From positions 712,501 to 776,500 of the forward strand of contig WAEK01000020.1 in the NCBI GenBank assembly GCA_011634665.1: 64,000 nucleotides of DNA. Reading direction: 5' to 3'. Origin of the DNA: Mortierella sp. BCC40632. Lineage: Eukaryota > Mortierellomycota > Mortierellomycetes > Mortierellales > Mortierellaceae. The notes under the pieces were generated by a model, which was not told where the DNA came from, did not search any database, and worked only from the letters and a program-made list of their open reading frames with translations. A program made the position numbers and the translations under genes. Shown here piece after piece: positions 13,327 to 28,211 of the stretch. How positions within the stretch are numbered: the first letter of the stretch is position 1; each line of letters opens with the position of its first letter.

Positions 13327-13590
13327 AATCCTGCGCTTGTTAAATGAAGGATAGATGTTGACCATGAGATGCAAAGGAGCTCATACTTTCCCAGAGAAAA
13401 AAGGAAGAAAGAGAGAGAGAGAGAGATAAAGAAAAAGAAACAGGAAATTTGCTTTCCATACCTGCTTGCCTGTAAAGCCCTGGCAGAGGACTTTGGTGTT
13501 CTTGTTGATCCGCATGTTCTTGATCGTCTTTTCATATCCAGCAGCCTTGGAAGAGGTGCTGAATAGACGCTGGGCAGCTATGTAATTCAT
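12090..13590 (-). CDS. LSC1: Succinyl-CoA ligase subunit alpha, mitochondrial
   Basis: Four exons close in phase: 13590-13462, 13145-12885, 12768-12642 and 12544-12090 (972 nt, 323 aa, the normal length). The enzyme converts succinyl-CoA to succinate with nucleoside triphosphate formation in the TCA cycle, as a heterodimer with the beta subunit in the mitochondrial matrix. The N-terminus ([18 protein letters not shown]) looks like a matrix-targeting presequence. Next come the CoA-binding fold with [13 protein letters not shown] and GGTSPGKGG, then GPNCPGII, and near residue 277 the motif [10 protein letters not shown] carrying the phosphorylated active-site histidine. Introns 1 and 3 contain homopolymers (A36 on the sense strand in intron 1). 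It is transcribed divergently from the SDHAF4 gene. Confidence 0.96.
13288..13323. repeat. T36 homopolymer in LSC1 intron 1
   Basis: Uninterrupted T run on the + strand, poly-A on the gene's sense strand. Confidence 0.95.
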
Positions 13591-13784
13591 TTTTTTTTTT
13601 TTTTTGTAATTGGATAAGTGTAACTGTGGTCAGGCGCCATTTTTGTCGCTCTTGTACTTGTGAACAAAAAAAGAATACAAAGCATTCGGTAGAAGAGGCC
13701 CGTCCGGTCAAATAGGCCTGTTCTCTCGGACAACCTCGGGGGCGGTGTGTGGAGAGGTCAGAGAAACGGGGGAAGTGTCCGAGG

Positions 13785-13820
<36 letters not shown>

Positions 13821-14738
13821 AGAGGAAGCAGAGACAAGGAGGGGTCGGGTGAAGGGAGCGTGGGTAAACACACTCGAAGACTCGATCGACCCTGGTCAGC
13901 TCGTCTTTTCTTTGACATGACATGACTGGTGTCATTGAGACCATGCGGATGCATTTGATGTAGGGCCAAGGTCAGACCGTGGGCTCATGGCAAATGCTGC
14001 ATACAGAGTAGTCTCTTCCTCTATGCTTCTCATTCTCGGAGGCAGGGTCCAGGGTGAGGAATTCTACATTGGTCCCGTCCCTTCTGGCCCTCTTTCTTCA
14101 AGGCGGCCATTCAAGCATTGGTCCATCTTTCCAGTCAACTGAAAGTCTTCATGTCCTTGGAATGTTATTTTGGCTGACATGACGCGAGTGCGGGGAAGGA
14201 TTCCCATTCATGGGAAACAGGCTCCTCCCCACACGCGTCAGTGCTCTGTCTGTCGGACCTGACTGACACAAAAAAGAACACTTGCCTCTTGCTGCGGGTG
14301 TTGTGGCTCTGAGCGAGGCGAGCATGGTGTAGGTGGCGGCGGGAGCTCTTTCTTTGACAGGCAGGTGGGATGGGGTAAGGAGTGGAGAGTAAAGGCGAGT
14401 AAGCTAGGGAAGGGTTATTGTCCAGAGAAACAGAGAAAAGAGAAAAGAGAGAAAGAAAGAGGCGTGAGAGAGAAAGAGAGGGAGTGAGCCATCTCCTTTG
14501 AGGCGCGCTCCAGAGTCGAGTCTACGGCCCGAGTCTTTTACGTACACAGGACAACTCGGTCCGTGCTTTCTTGAGTCTGTGGATACGTGCTCCTCCGACG
14601 ACGCATCTTCATCCCGCCATTCTTCGAGATCATCGATCAGGACACACTGCGCTCGTCGTCGTCTTTTTTTGAAAGATCCACATAAAAAAAAGAATCCTTT
14701 CGTCTCGTCATTCTCTTCTCCCTCTCGCATCATTCACA
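13591..14738. other. divergent intergenic region between LSC1 and SDHAF4
   Basis: Shared upstream region of two divergently transcribed mitochondrial genes (1148 bp). It contains a 32-base poly-A (about 13785-13817) and an AG-rich patch at about 14430-14490. No gene is supported. Whether it works as a bidirectional promoter is inference from layout only. Confidence 0.55.
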
Positions 14739-15134
14739 ATGCTTCTCCAGTCATTTGCTCGATTCCGTCTCACTGCTCCAAAGTCCATCGCTACCACAGC
14801 TGTTTCGACGACGACCGCAGCAGCCCTGACCCTGACAGTCGCTCGTTCTCTCTCCTCCTCGTCCCCTTCTCTCAAAGGTCTTCGACCTCGAGGCCCCAGT
14901 CCAATTCCACTTGGCTCTCCTGAGGAGCAGGCAGAGTTTGAGCAACTTGTCAAAGCAGCCAACGAGCCTGGCACAGGACACGCAGCAGCCACATCTCACC
15001 CTGATGCCCGGACGCCTGTCCCAGACGAATTCGAGGGCGATACCAACCCCTGGACTGGAGAAGTCGGAGGTCCGAAGAGAGAGCCGGTCCGGTTTGGAGA
15101 CTGGTCCTTCAAGGGCCGTGTCACGGATTTTTAG
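14739..15134 (+). CDS. SDHAF4: Succinate dehydrogenase assembly factor 4, mitochondrial
   Basis: Single-exon gene of 131 residues. The first 45 or so residues are Ser/Thr/Ala/Arg-rich and fit a mitochondrial presequence. The diagnostic family C-terminus is present: NPWTGEVGGPKREPVRFGDW followed by SFKGRVTDF at the stop. SDHAF4 (yeast Sdh8) binds the flavinylated SDHA subunit before complex II assembly and limits oxidant production from free SDHA. The start is the first ATG after an upstream CT-rich stretch. Neighbours are succinyl-CoA ligase alpha (divergent) and the ATPase inhibitor IF1 (same strand, 491 bp downstream), so three mitochondrial energy genes sit together. A polyadenylation-like AATAAA-type sequence (gcaataaagaa) follows about 45 bases after the stop. 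Confidence 0.93.
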   Translation: MLLQSFARFRLTAPKSIATTAVSTTTAAALTLTVARSLSSSSPSLKGLRPRGPSPIPLGSPEEQAEFEQLVKAANEPGTGHAAATSHPDARTPVPDEFEGDTNPWTGEVGGPKREPVRFGDWSFKGRVTDF

Positions 15135-15625
15135 TTGAGAAGGAAGGAAGAGCGGAAGGAGGAATATATCATACTATGCAATAAAGAAAGACAAACCATG
15201 TCTCTTTACAAAGGGTCACAGAGGTCAGATGCCCCCAAAACAGCCAGGGGACCAAGGTCAAAGCATTGTTGCACGCATTACACCATCGCACGGCAAGGCC
15301 GTGTGGGGTAATCAAGCATAAGGGAATGAGCAAAAGGAAAAGAGAGAGAGAGACCGGACGTATCAGCTCGGATGGTAAAGAATGGGCGGAAGAGTCTCCC
15401 TTTCCCGTGCACGCGCCCTCCCTTAAGAGGTCGACGTCTTTTTTCTTTTAATGGCTTTTAACCTTCTCCCTTTTTTCTTTTTCCCTTTTTTTTTTCTCAC
15501 CAACTCTCATTCATTCACTCACTCGCCCACCACCTCAAGCCTTTCCTGTCCTCAAGAACACAAGCAGACCGAGCCTCGCTCACCCCAGAAAGGAACCAAC
15601 AAAGACTCTCCATTACATAGCCAGT
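15135..15625. other. intergenic, SDHAF4 3' end and IF1 5' flank
   Basis: Contains the SDHAF4 3' flank with an AATAAA at about 15179 and, before IF1, a pyrimidine-rich stretch (about 15437-15530) typical of the upstream regions in this window. No further gene. Confidence 0.6.
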
Positions 15626-16025
15626 ATGCTTCGTGGCCCAATCATCCTCGCCGTCCGAAGTCTGCCCCACGCAGCGCGACCCCAGCTTTCACTCTGTGCA
15701 ATCGGGACCCGTCGAGCCTACACAGAAGGCGCCTTTGGCAAGAAAGAACGTGCCGAAGAAGAAGTCTACGCGCGCCAAAAGGTAAGAAGCACAACTTGGC
15801 TGATCAAACCTCTATTTTTTTCCCCCTCTCCATTGTTGGTACATCGCGTTCATTTTCTGCGATTTTTTTTTTTTTGTTGTTTGTTTGTCCTTCACTTTGC
15901 TAAACTATATTGCCATCCAATTCTAGGAAGCGGAGCAGATCAAGCATCTCAGAGAAGCACTTGCTCAGAAGGAGAAGGAGCTTGCGGAACTCAAGAAGGG
16001 CAAAGGAGAAGCTCCCAAGAAGTAG
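15626..16025 (+). CDS. INH1: Mitochondrial F1F0-ATPase inhibitor (IF1)
   Basis: Two exons, 15626-15781 and 15927-16025, give 84 residues with phase closed (GTAAGA donor, CTAG acceptor). A basic, hydroxylated N-terminus suggests a presequence. The conserved inhibitory core is YTEGAFGKKERAEEEVYARQ, followed by a charged helix (EAEQIKHLREALAQKEKEL) that forms the antiparallel coiled coil. IF1 binds F1-ATPase when matrix pH falls and blocks ATP hydrolysis. The length matches the fungal family. It lies downstream of SDHAF4 on the same strand and converges with the gamma-tubulin complex gene. A CT run follows the stop in the 3' flank. Confidence 0.94.
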
Positions 16026-16072
16026 TGACTATCTCATTTGGACGCAATCTTGGCACTGTCTCCAGTCATTTT

Positions 16073-16116
<44 letters not shown>

Positions 16117-16540
16117 TACGCTCACACCTCTCCTCCCAGTCAGCCTCTTCTTTCCCACAGGAACCTTTTCCTGAAGCTTTTTCACACCCTTTTCTTCCCT
16201 TCTCACAGTCTTTCTTTCCCTTTTACATTTCTTTTGTTTGCCCCGATTATGCAAACTATCCTCTGTAAATAAATAAAAAAAAAAATAAAAAAAGGAATAC
16301 TTTCTTTTCCCACTTTCTTTTCGTTGTCCAATTTTCTATTCGGATGTAATCCCTTCTCTCTTGACTGTCAGATGGCAGTGAACATCGAAGAAGGGATAGA
16401 ATGTCTTATCTATGTCTGGGCTCCGGTTGTCGGCAACAATTGCTTCTGGAAACGGGTGTCTCTTATTTTTTTTTTTTTTTTTTCCCACGTCCAAAAAAAA
16501 AAAAAAAAGTAATTAATTTTTATTTTTTATTTTTTTTTCA
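16026..16540. other. convergent 3' region between IF1 and GCP2
   Basis: Holds a CT microsatellite (about 16077-16111), an AATAAA-like site for IF1 at about 16267, and T/A-rich 3' flank for the gene ending at 16541. No additional gene is seen. Confidence 0.6.
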
Positions 16541-19500
16541 TTAAAGTGCTGGTGTACCACTTATAGGCGTATACATCGACTCAGCCATTCCACCACCACC
16601 ACCACCTCCACCACCGCCACCTCCGTTCCCAGAAATACCTGCTCCTCCAATCTGGATTTGGTTGGCATAAAACTGGTTGTAATCTAATCGGACCACAAGA
16701 TACAGAAACTGGACCGCTTCCGTCGCACTATAAAACTTGAGCGCCTCTGTCAAGACTTTGAGATGATAGATAAATCCATCCTCAATCTCATTCAGTCGCT
16801 TGACCGCCTTCTCAACCCTCTGGACCAATAAATCATGTTGTTGAGACGTCAATGGAACGGCAGTAGTCGTCTTGGCTCGCCTGCGGGGTAGACGACTGGA
16901 GGTCACTTCTTCCATCGCCGCATCTTCTTCTAGGATCCGCTGGTCCTCATCCAATTGTGCCATAGCCTTGAGAGCCTTGTTAAAGCCTTCTGTATAGCTG
17001 GCGAATTTGATGCAACTGGACATCAACTTGGAATAGATCTATTGCATTTGATATATGAGATCCATTTAACAAAAAAAAAAAAAAAAAACAGGACACTCCT
17101 ATCACTAAAAGGAAAACCGTCATGTTCACTGCAATAAAGCCAGGCGCTTACCCGGAGCAACTTCGAGTTGGTTAGCATGCATTGATTGAGACAAGTATCC
17201 AAAAAATCTGAATGGATCTTGAGAACTTCATCTACTGTCGACACTTTGGTCAACTTGGTCGCCATCTCTCGCCAACTTGGTTCCAACACCTCAGAGCAAA
17301 CATAATACGTCAATTGCTGGACAAAGACCATCATCTTGGACCGAAGAAAGAAATGTCGACTACGCCATCGTTTCACCTCGGGTGGGACATCTGTCCGGCG
17401 CCATTCCTTGTTCCGGAAATGCTCTTGCCAAGTCTCGCATAGGACACGCTCACCATGCTTGAGATAAACCAAATGTCGGAACAGGAACTGGTACTTGGTC
17501 AGAGCCTTGCGCGAGATGACCAGCGAGAGTGGAAACTTGACAGAGTAGTCGAGCGTCAGTGCGTCAATACCTAAGAATAAGAAAAGAGGTTAGATCTTTT
17601 AAATTATCTTAAATGCCACAGGTTGATTAATGGGCTATGAGCTAGAAATTGTGCCTTACCCAAGAGCGGAGGTTTGTTGTTAGCTGGAGCAGTAGGCAAT
17701 TCCAAAAGGACTGAAGAGGCCACTATCCCATCCATCGCTCCTGCCTTCTCTCCTGCAACCTCGTCTTGCCAGGAATCCCCACTTGACCCATGCTGTGGCA
17801 AGTGTCCTCCTGCACCGCCCATGCTACTTCCACGGCTATGTGCTGATGGCTTGCCCGAAAAATTGGATGCTCTCGACTCGACTCGTTCGCCTTGTCCCAT
17901 AGGATGCTGTGCTGCCATAGCAGCAGCTGCTGCTGCGCCAATACCTGATCCCGAAGAGGATGCTTCGACTAAATCGCGTACATTAATGATTCGAAGGAGC
18001 TGCTCCACCAATCCTAGCTTAGCCATCTTAACCTTGACCACTTCCTTGTAGTCATCTGTGACCGTCACCGAAGACGGGTTCCGGAGCGCACTCTCCATCA
18101 ATGACTGCAGCCTCGTCAGCGGTACTTTGCTCGCTGTCTCTTTCAGCTCCTTTGAAGCGAGATCCAAAAAGTTGGTGAAGAAATCGGATTGGTCCAAGAA
18201 AAAGTACCTCTTCATTGACCTAATAGGCATTCAAAATAATGAAGGTTCAAAAAGAAAAAGAAAACAAAATATCTTTAGAAGATCGATCATGACTGTTGAC
18301 TCCAATTTTTCATCGCATCGAGACATTCCTTTTCTTTGATAGCTTACCGTAGTCGATCAAGGAGTCTATACTCGTTCAGAAGCAAGTCCAGCAACTTTTT
18401 GTTCGCAAATTGGTACGCTGCCTCGATCGTGTCTACCAACTTGCCTCCACTCAATGACGCCAAAATTTCATTCCTATCCGCATACATTGCTGATGCAGCC
18501 GTGATCCCTTCTCCATTTTCGCTTTCCGTTCTTGAAAGTGGGATTCCACACTCTTGGATCACATTCAGGTATTTACCTGCCAACAAGACCTTGTCCTGGA
18601 GTGGAACCAGGAAAGATGGCACGTAGTTTGTCCGGATCGTGTACTTTTGATCCCAGTAGGCATCATTAAAGTCATCCTTCATATTTTCTTTGCTGACCTT
18701 GTCGCTTTTGACAATCATGAACTCGTCATAGGGATCATGGATCTCTCCCTTGTGGATCCAGGACTCTAACATACCAATGTATGGGACCGAGGCTTTGTTG
18801 AGAAGATATCCATAGAGCTTCTTGGTCACTGGGTCACTATCAAAACGATCAATGTATATAGTGTTGTGAGTCGTGAAACCCAGATTGCATACTGAAAGGG
18901 GGAACGACATGGATCAGGCGAAGTTCGTTTTCAAGGTTATTTGTGTTGTAACGTACCCGCTCATGTTATACATGCCGGCAGCAATGATGCCTAGGATGCT
19001 TCCGCCTTTGCACTCCAATGGAATTCCTTCGTCTTTTTGATCCAAGAGAAGTCGGATATCATCTTCAGCATAGACTCTTTTACTCGAAGCTCGAATCACG
19101 CCCACTAGCACATCTAATGAACTCAGAGTCTGTAATGTAGGCTGAATATGATACCAAAGCTTTTGAAGGGTGAAGCCGGATACTGTCCGGAATTGAGTCT
19201 CCAATTGTGCAATCAGGATCAAATATTCCTAACAGAGTATAATAACCACACGCCCCAGATGAAGAGTTATTGACTGCAAAGCGCTTTTTGTCTTTTGATC
19301 GATCCATCGCAGACCGTGATGATGTAAAGAAAAAAAATCCCTTCATTTACCTTGATCAACCCTTTGATGGCAGCGCAAAGAGCATGGTTGACGAATCCAT
19401 ATTCGAATTGAGAGTACTGAGCTACAAATGCCTCTAGCGACAAATAAATTGATGCCAGCGGAAGTACCCTTGAAACAAGATCTCGTAATGAGGCATCTAG

Positions 19501-19773
19501 TCAATAGATAGCAGTAACATATGAACTTGCATCAGTCAACTGAGCCTATCCCTGTTACCTTGAGCCTCCTCCTCCCCCCTTTTTTCATCGCGCTTTCTTT
19601 GTCTTTTTCATACCAAGACTATTGTCCATGATAAAGTTTTTGTGAATATAGGTTTCATCCGAGTCCTGAGTCGTGGATTGCTTTGGATCCAGTGTGATGA
19701 ACGTTCCTTCGATGCCCTATGACAAACCCCATTTGATGTTTGCAGTCGAAATCGTCAGACCAATGGATACTCA

Positions 19774-19818
<45 letters not shown>

Positions 19819-20993
19819 AAAAGGTCTTCGTTCATAATGTCTTTTTGTAGATTGTCTGTCAAGCTTTCCTCAAGTCGTAAATTCATACCATCATCACAAA
19901 GAGAATGTCTTCAATAAGGACGGCCTCCTGTACTTTCAAGCTCAGCGATCCCGCTTCCAGTTCTGGATCCTGTCCTGTAGTCTAAAATACCATCGAACAA
20001 GCACGCGGACAAAATTATTAAGTAACGGTATTAGTACAATAGAAGAAGCTATTCCAAAAGACAAAAAAAAAAAAAAAAAAAAAAAAAAAGCATGCTGTTC
20101 AATAAACAAATCAATTGCAAAGTAGTTAAAAGGAGCCCAGTACCGCTTCTGATCTGCTCTGAGATTTTTGAGCACTCTTGGAAGGAGTCTTGAGCGGGTT
20201 CCCATCGTCGCCATCAAGGTCTTTCTGGTTCCTTGCTGCGAATGATCGTTTGTGTTGTAATGTCAATATCAAAGTAATCAAGATGTTTTGTCGTTGTCAC
20301 CATTAGCGAGTCGAGTCGAGTGGTGTCCAGAGTCATCGAAAAGCCAATCCGCATAGAGAAAGTGTGTGTGTGTAAAAGTGAGATATACGCCGTCGGGTAG
20401 AGTTGTGGAACAAAGAGAAGTGAAGAGATACTAGTCAGTATCAAAGTGTCGTTTCATACCAGCAAAAGATATCAATATTCTGCTGACTAGCTGCACTGAT
20501 CCACCATTGTCATGTCCATATTTTTCCTTCCCCATTACCATTCATCCCTTCAGAGACATGGGTCATTTTTCGCATCAGCCCTTCCGAAAAGACTGGCATA
20601 TTGTCGGCCGTCACTTGTTGATGATGCTTCACAGGCATGGTTTCGGATCGCACACGAATCCCAGGTCCTGATCCTGATCGAAGTCCAGAGTCGATCTCGG
20701 TCTCCATCCAGTTCACTCCACCATTAACACCATTGCTCCCTTCGCCGCCTCCAAATGGTCCGAAATAGGTGTTGCTCCGCGCCTAGTCAACAGACAAAAA
20801 AACCCCCCCGCATAATAATTAGTTGGCATTTCGAGAGGAGAAAATGTTGAGTGAGGGGGTGTGTAATAAGGGTGTGTAGAGGAGGGAGTAGAAGGAAGGA
20901 AAGGAGGGATAGAGATAGAGATAGAATGTCAATCTCAAATCAACTAGCCTTCGAGGGCATATGTATTGAGGCAACTGCATCATTATCATCGTC

Positions 20994-21030
<37 letters not shown>

Positions 21031-21297
21031 TCCCCTATCGGGTGTATGCGTGTTTCTCCCCTTTCGTACCTGCGACTCACTAGAAATGCCTTTGGCATGT
21101 CTTCTTGCTGGTCCTCTCCCTGCGTAACCCCCTGCGCCCTCACGAGATGTGGAGGAGGCTGCTAATGCCGCTGGAGACAAATGAGCTTGACCATGGCCTG
21201 CAGAGGAAGATGCTGATGTGGGTGCGCCACTAAATCCTGGAAATGAATACTCCTTTAGTACGGATGGATGCCGATGTGTTCCGCCGCGACCCGACAT
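16541..21297 (-). CDS. Gamma-tubulin complex component 2 (GCP2/Spc97 family)
   Basis: Twelve exons close in phase (3171 nt, 1056 aa): 21297-21070, 20782-20539, 20486-20460, 20235-20144, 19981-19889, 19716-19614, 19496-19351, 19228-18957, 18836-18348, 18219-17660, 17570-17152 and 17038-16541. GCP2 pairs with GCP3 to build the gamma-tubulin small complex that nucleates microtubules at spindle pole bodies. Family landmarks are LRDLVSRVLPLASIY and FEYGFVNHALCAA (Grip1 region, residues about 263-310), YDEFMIV, DAYWDQKYTIR and LLAGKYLNVIQECG (about 440-520), RSMKRYFFLDQSDFF, and Grip2 text KFPLSLVISRKALTKYQFLF with FVQQLTYYV. A Ser/Gly/Ala-rich insert of roughly 120 residues lies within exon 10. 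The N-terminal three exons, including a 27-nt exon, are less certain. A T42 tract (sense strand) lies in the intron between exons 5 and 6. Confidence 0.93.
19775..19816. repeat. A42 homopolymer in GCP2 intron
   Basis: Longest A run in the window, poly-T on the sense strand of GCP2, within the intron between exons 5 and 6. Confidence 0.95.
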
Positions 21298-21456
21298 TGA
21301 AAAAAAGAATTAGAGTTGAACAAAGCTGGTTGGCGGGAAATGAGAATGACAAGAAAAAAAAAAAAAAAAGGAAGGTCGAGTCGGTTGTTGTGGTGAGTGT
21401 ATGCTGTGTCCTGTGCGCTTTGCAGTTCTTGTGTTTATTGATGAAGAGAGAGAGGG

Positions 21457-21496
<40 letters not shown>

Positions 21497-21972
21497 AAGA
21501 AAATAAAGGACTGGGTTGCTTTGACAGGAAGAGATGGGATGAAATGGATTCCTCTTCAACTTGGGCCAAAATGGGCAAAAGGCTTTCCTTTTTGTCGTTT
21601 CTCAAAGTGATGGACTCTTTTCCCCCCTTTCTCTTTTGCTCCTGATTCGCCCAATGTCGCGTTTCTGAATGAAGGTTACATTTGGGGGAGGAAAGGAGCT
21701 CGAGACTCCAAAACCAGACAGAAAGGTGGCTGAGCCCATGTCCAAAAACCACTTTTTTTTTTTTACGGAGACAACTTTAAAAAAAAAAAAAAAAAAAGAC
21801 AGTGTGGTCTTCAGATGTGTAAAAAAGCTGACTAGAAAAGAAAAGAAAGTGAGAGGGGGGGGAAGATACAGTAGGTGTTGGTCAACTAGGTGGATTGATA
21901 GGCTCTTTAGCAAAGATTAGGGGTGGAGTCAAAAATGTATGCTGTAAAGTCCTCTCCTTTTCTCCAACATCT
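21298..21972. other. intergenic between ISWI stop and GCP2 start
   Basis: Tandem gene spacing of 675 bp. It holds an A38 run at 21457-21494 preceded by GA repeats (sense-strand CT, upstream of GCP2) and a second A run at about 21779-21797. No gene. Confidence 0.6.
21457..21494. repeat. A38 homopolymer
   Basis: Uninterrupted A run in the presumed GCP2 promoter/5' UTR, T38 on the sense strand. Confidence 0.95.
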
Positions 21973-26390
<4,418 letters not shown>

Positions 26391-28211
26391 GTCTCCCGTC
26401 GCTCCTACAGCCTGCTATTATGCGTTGTAGTCAAAGTATGATAAGAATAACAGATTAGTCCGGCAAGACCTCCATGCCTTTTGTGGTATCCTCTTAAACA
26501 ATGTTTTTTTTTTTTTTTTTAACCGTGATGTGTCTGTGCATACATGGTTAGAATCCATGTCTTGTTCAATCGTTGGCTATTCGAATGAGAATGTACTGAA
26601 AAGATGAGAATTGATAGACCTAATGTAAACGCGTTGCGACCATCCTCCGGTCCATCATTTTGAGCACCCTTCAGCGGATATTCTTAGGCTTGTTTAACCT
26701 GTCATACCATGTCAAAACCTTGCACAATGGCGTTTCTGGTTTCGACCGGGGGTGGTGGCAGAGAGGGGAATTACAATAAAGAATGCTTGCTTCCTCTAGG
26801 GTTGAACTCTGCAATAAACTCCTAATGCAATGTCCGTGATAGCCTTCTGGTCAGATGATGTCAATTGCGCTGTTGCTGATGCGGCCGTAGTCTCAGTAAG
26901 ATGCCCGGACTCGAGTTGGACCGATGTGGGAGCAAACAAGAAAGAGTCGCGGTCCACCCTGGACCAAATAGTTCTCAAAGCCACAGGATCGCCTTTTTTC
27001 AAACGATGCTTACCCAAAGCCGTCTACAGTTGTCCCTGGTATCAGAGGGAGGGAGAGAGGAGGAAGATTTGGCAGAAGCACCATTGGTCCAAATGGATGT
27101 GGTCTCTGCTGAATAGAAAATGCCATACCTCCCTATAACAAGTCTGCATTCTATTAGAGTGAAAGCTTTAATCCTCTTGGATCTGTTGCCCAAATAGGAC
27201 GAGACCACAAACAGAGTGTTCGTCGACAAGTGAAGCTGGTTTCGGCTAGTAGCTTGTCATGTTTGCTGAGCCCAACAGCCAGGGATATTTGGTAAATGCA
27301 ATGATCTGTTTGGACGTGCGCGTTTGCATAGTTAAGGCCCATCTGATGATCTTATCTTTCTCCTCTCAGAGGGGACAATGGAAGATCGTTCCCCGTGGAA
27401 TCCCATCTCCGCAGCACAACAAGGGAGCACCTCCACGTTGCCACCAACTTGGCCAAGACCAGCCAGGACACTGGGTCACCTAACAGGCCGTTCATTGAGC
27501 AAGGCAATTGCTGTCTGCATGACCACCTACCTGTTGCATCATGGGGGGAGAGACGGGTTCTCGGAATACGGATCGGAAAAGTGAGCGCGAAGAGAGGCAA
27601 ACCCATATGAGATCGGTCATTGATATCGGTCCCGGTCTCTGTGCAATGTTTCAAGTGGCCTCAGTGCAACCGTAGGTGACAAACTTGAATCGACAAATGG
27701 CAATCCGAGGGAGGAGAGAAGAGAAGGGAAGGGGGGGGGGGAACCCGTTGTTGATTTAGATGAGGTTGAATATCATGCCAGTTTTTCAGTTCATGGTTGG
27801 CTGTTAGTTCTAATCAACAGCCTCTGCTGACGCGGACACCATGTGTGTGAGTGAGTGGGAAAGAAAGTGGCGTGCGCGTCTCGTCTGGCTGTCCGTTGTC
27901 ATGTCGCTGGAGTCAGATCGGGTGGCGTGGCGCTGAGCAACAAGAATTCCCTTTTTGGTCCAGCAACTCTGATCGCCAACGGCAACACACAGAGAGAGGA
28001 ACAGAGGTACAAAGGGAAGAGTAGGAGGGAGAGCGAGGAGAGTGAGAGCGGAGAATCTGAGCAAACATTTCCTGAACCCGGATGCAGATTGACAAATCTC
28101 ATCTTCTCTCTCCTTCTCTCTCCTTCTTTTGTTTCCTCTCTTTCTCTCTTACTCTCTTACTCTCCTCTGCTCTTTACTCCATTCCATCATTCTCATTCTC
28201 ATTCTCTCCAT
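26391..28211. other. divergent interval between ISWI and the m-AAA protease
   Basis: This 1.8 kb stretch is not low complexity in its middle. Possible exons occur on both strands. The best is a minus-strand open segment, about 27024 to 26796, that starts after a CTGTAG acceptor (ACG GCT TTG) and ends in a stop after about 75 codons. I could not chain it to a convincing upstream exon, and other frames look equally plausible, so no gene is called. The right end (28100-28200) is CT-rich sense-strand leader of the protease gene. Confidence 0.5.

Noticed and set aside
26796..27024. Possible terminal exon on the minus strand
   Set aside because: Open for about 75 codons with a good acceptor, but no upstream exon chain is convincing and other frames look equally protein-like.
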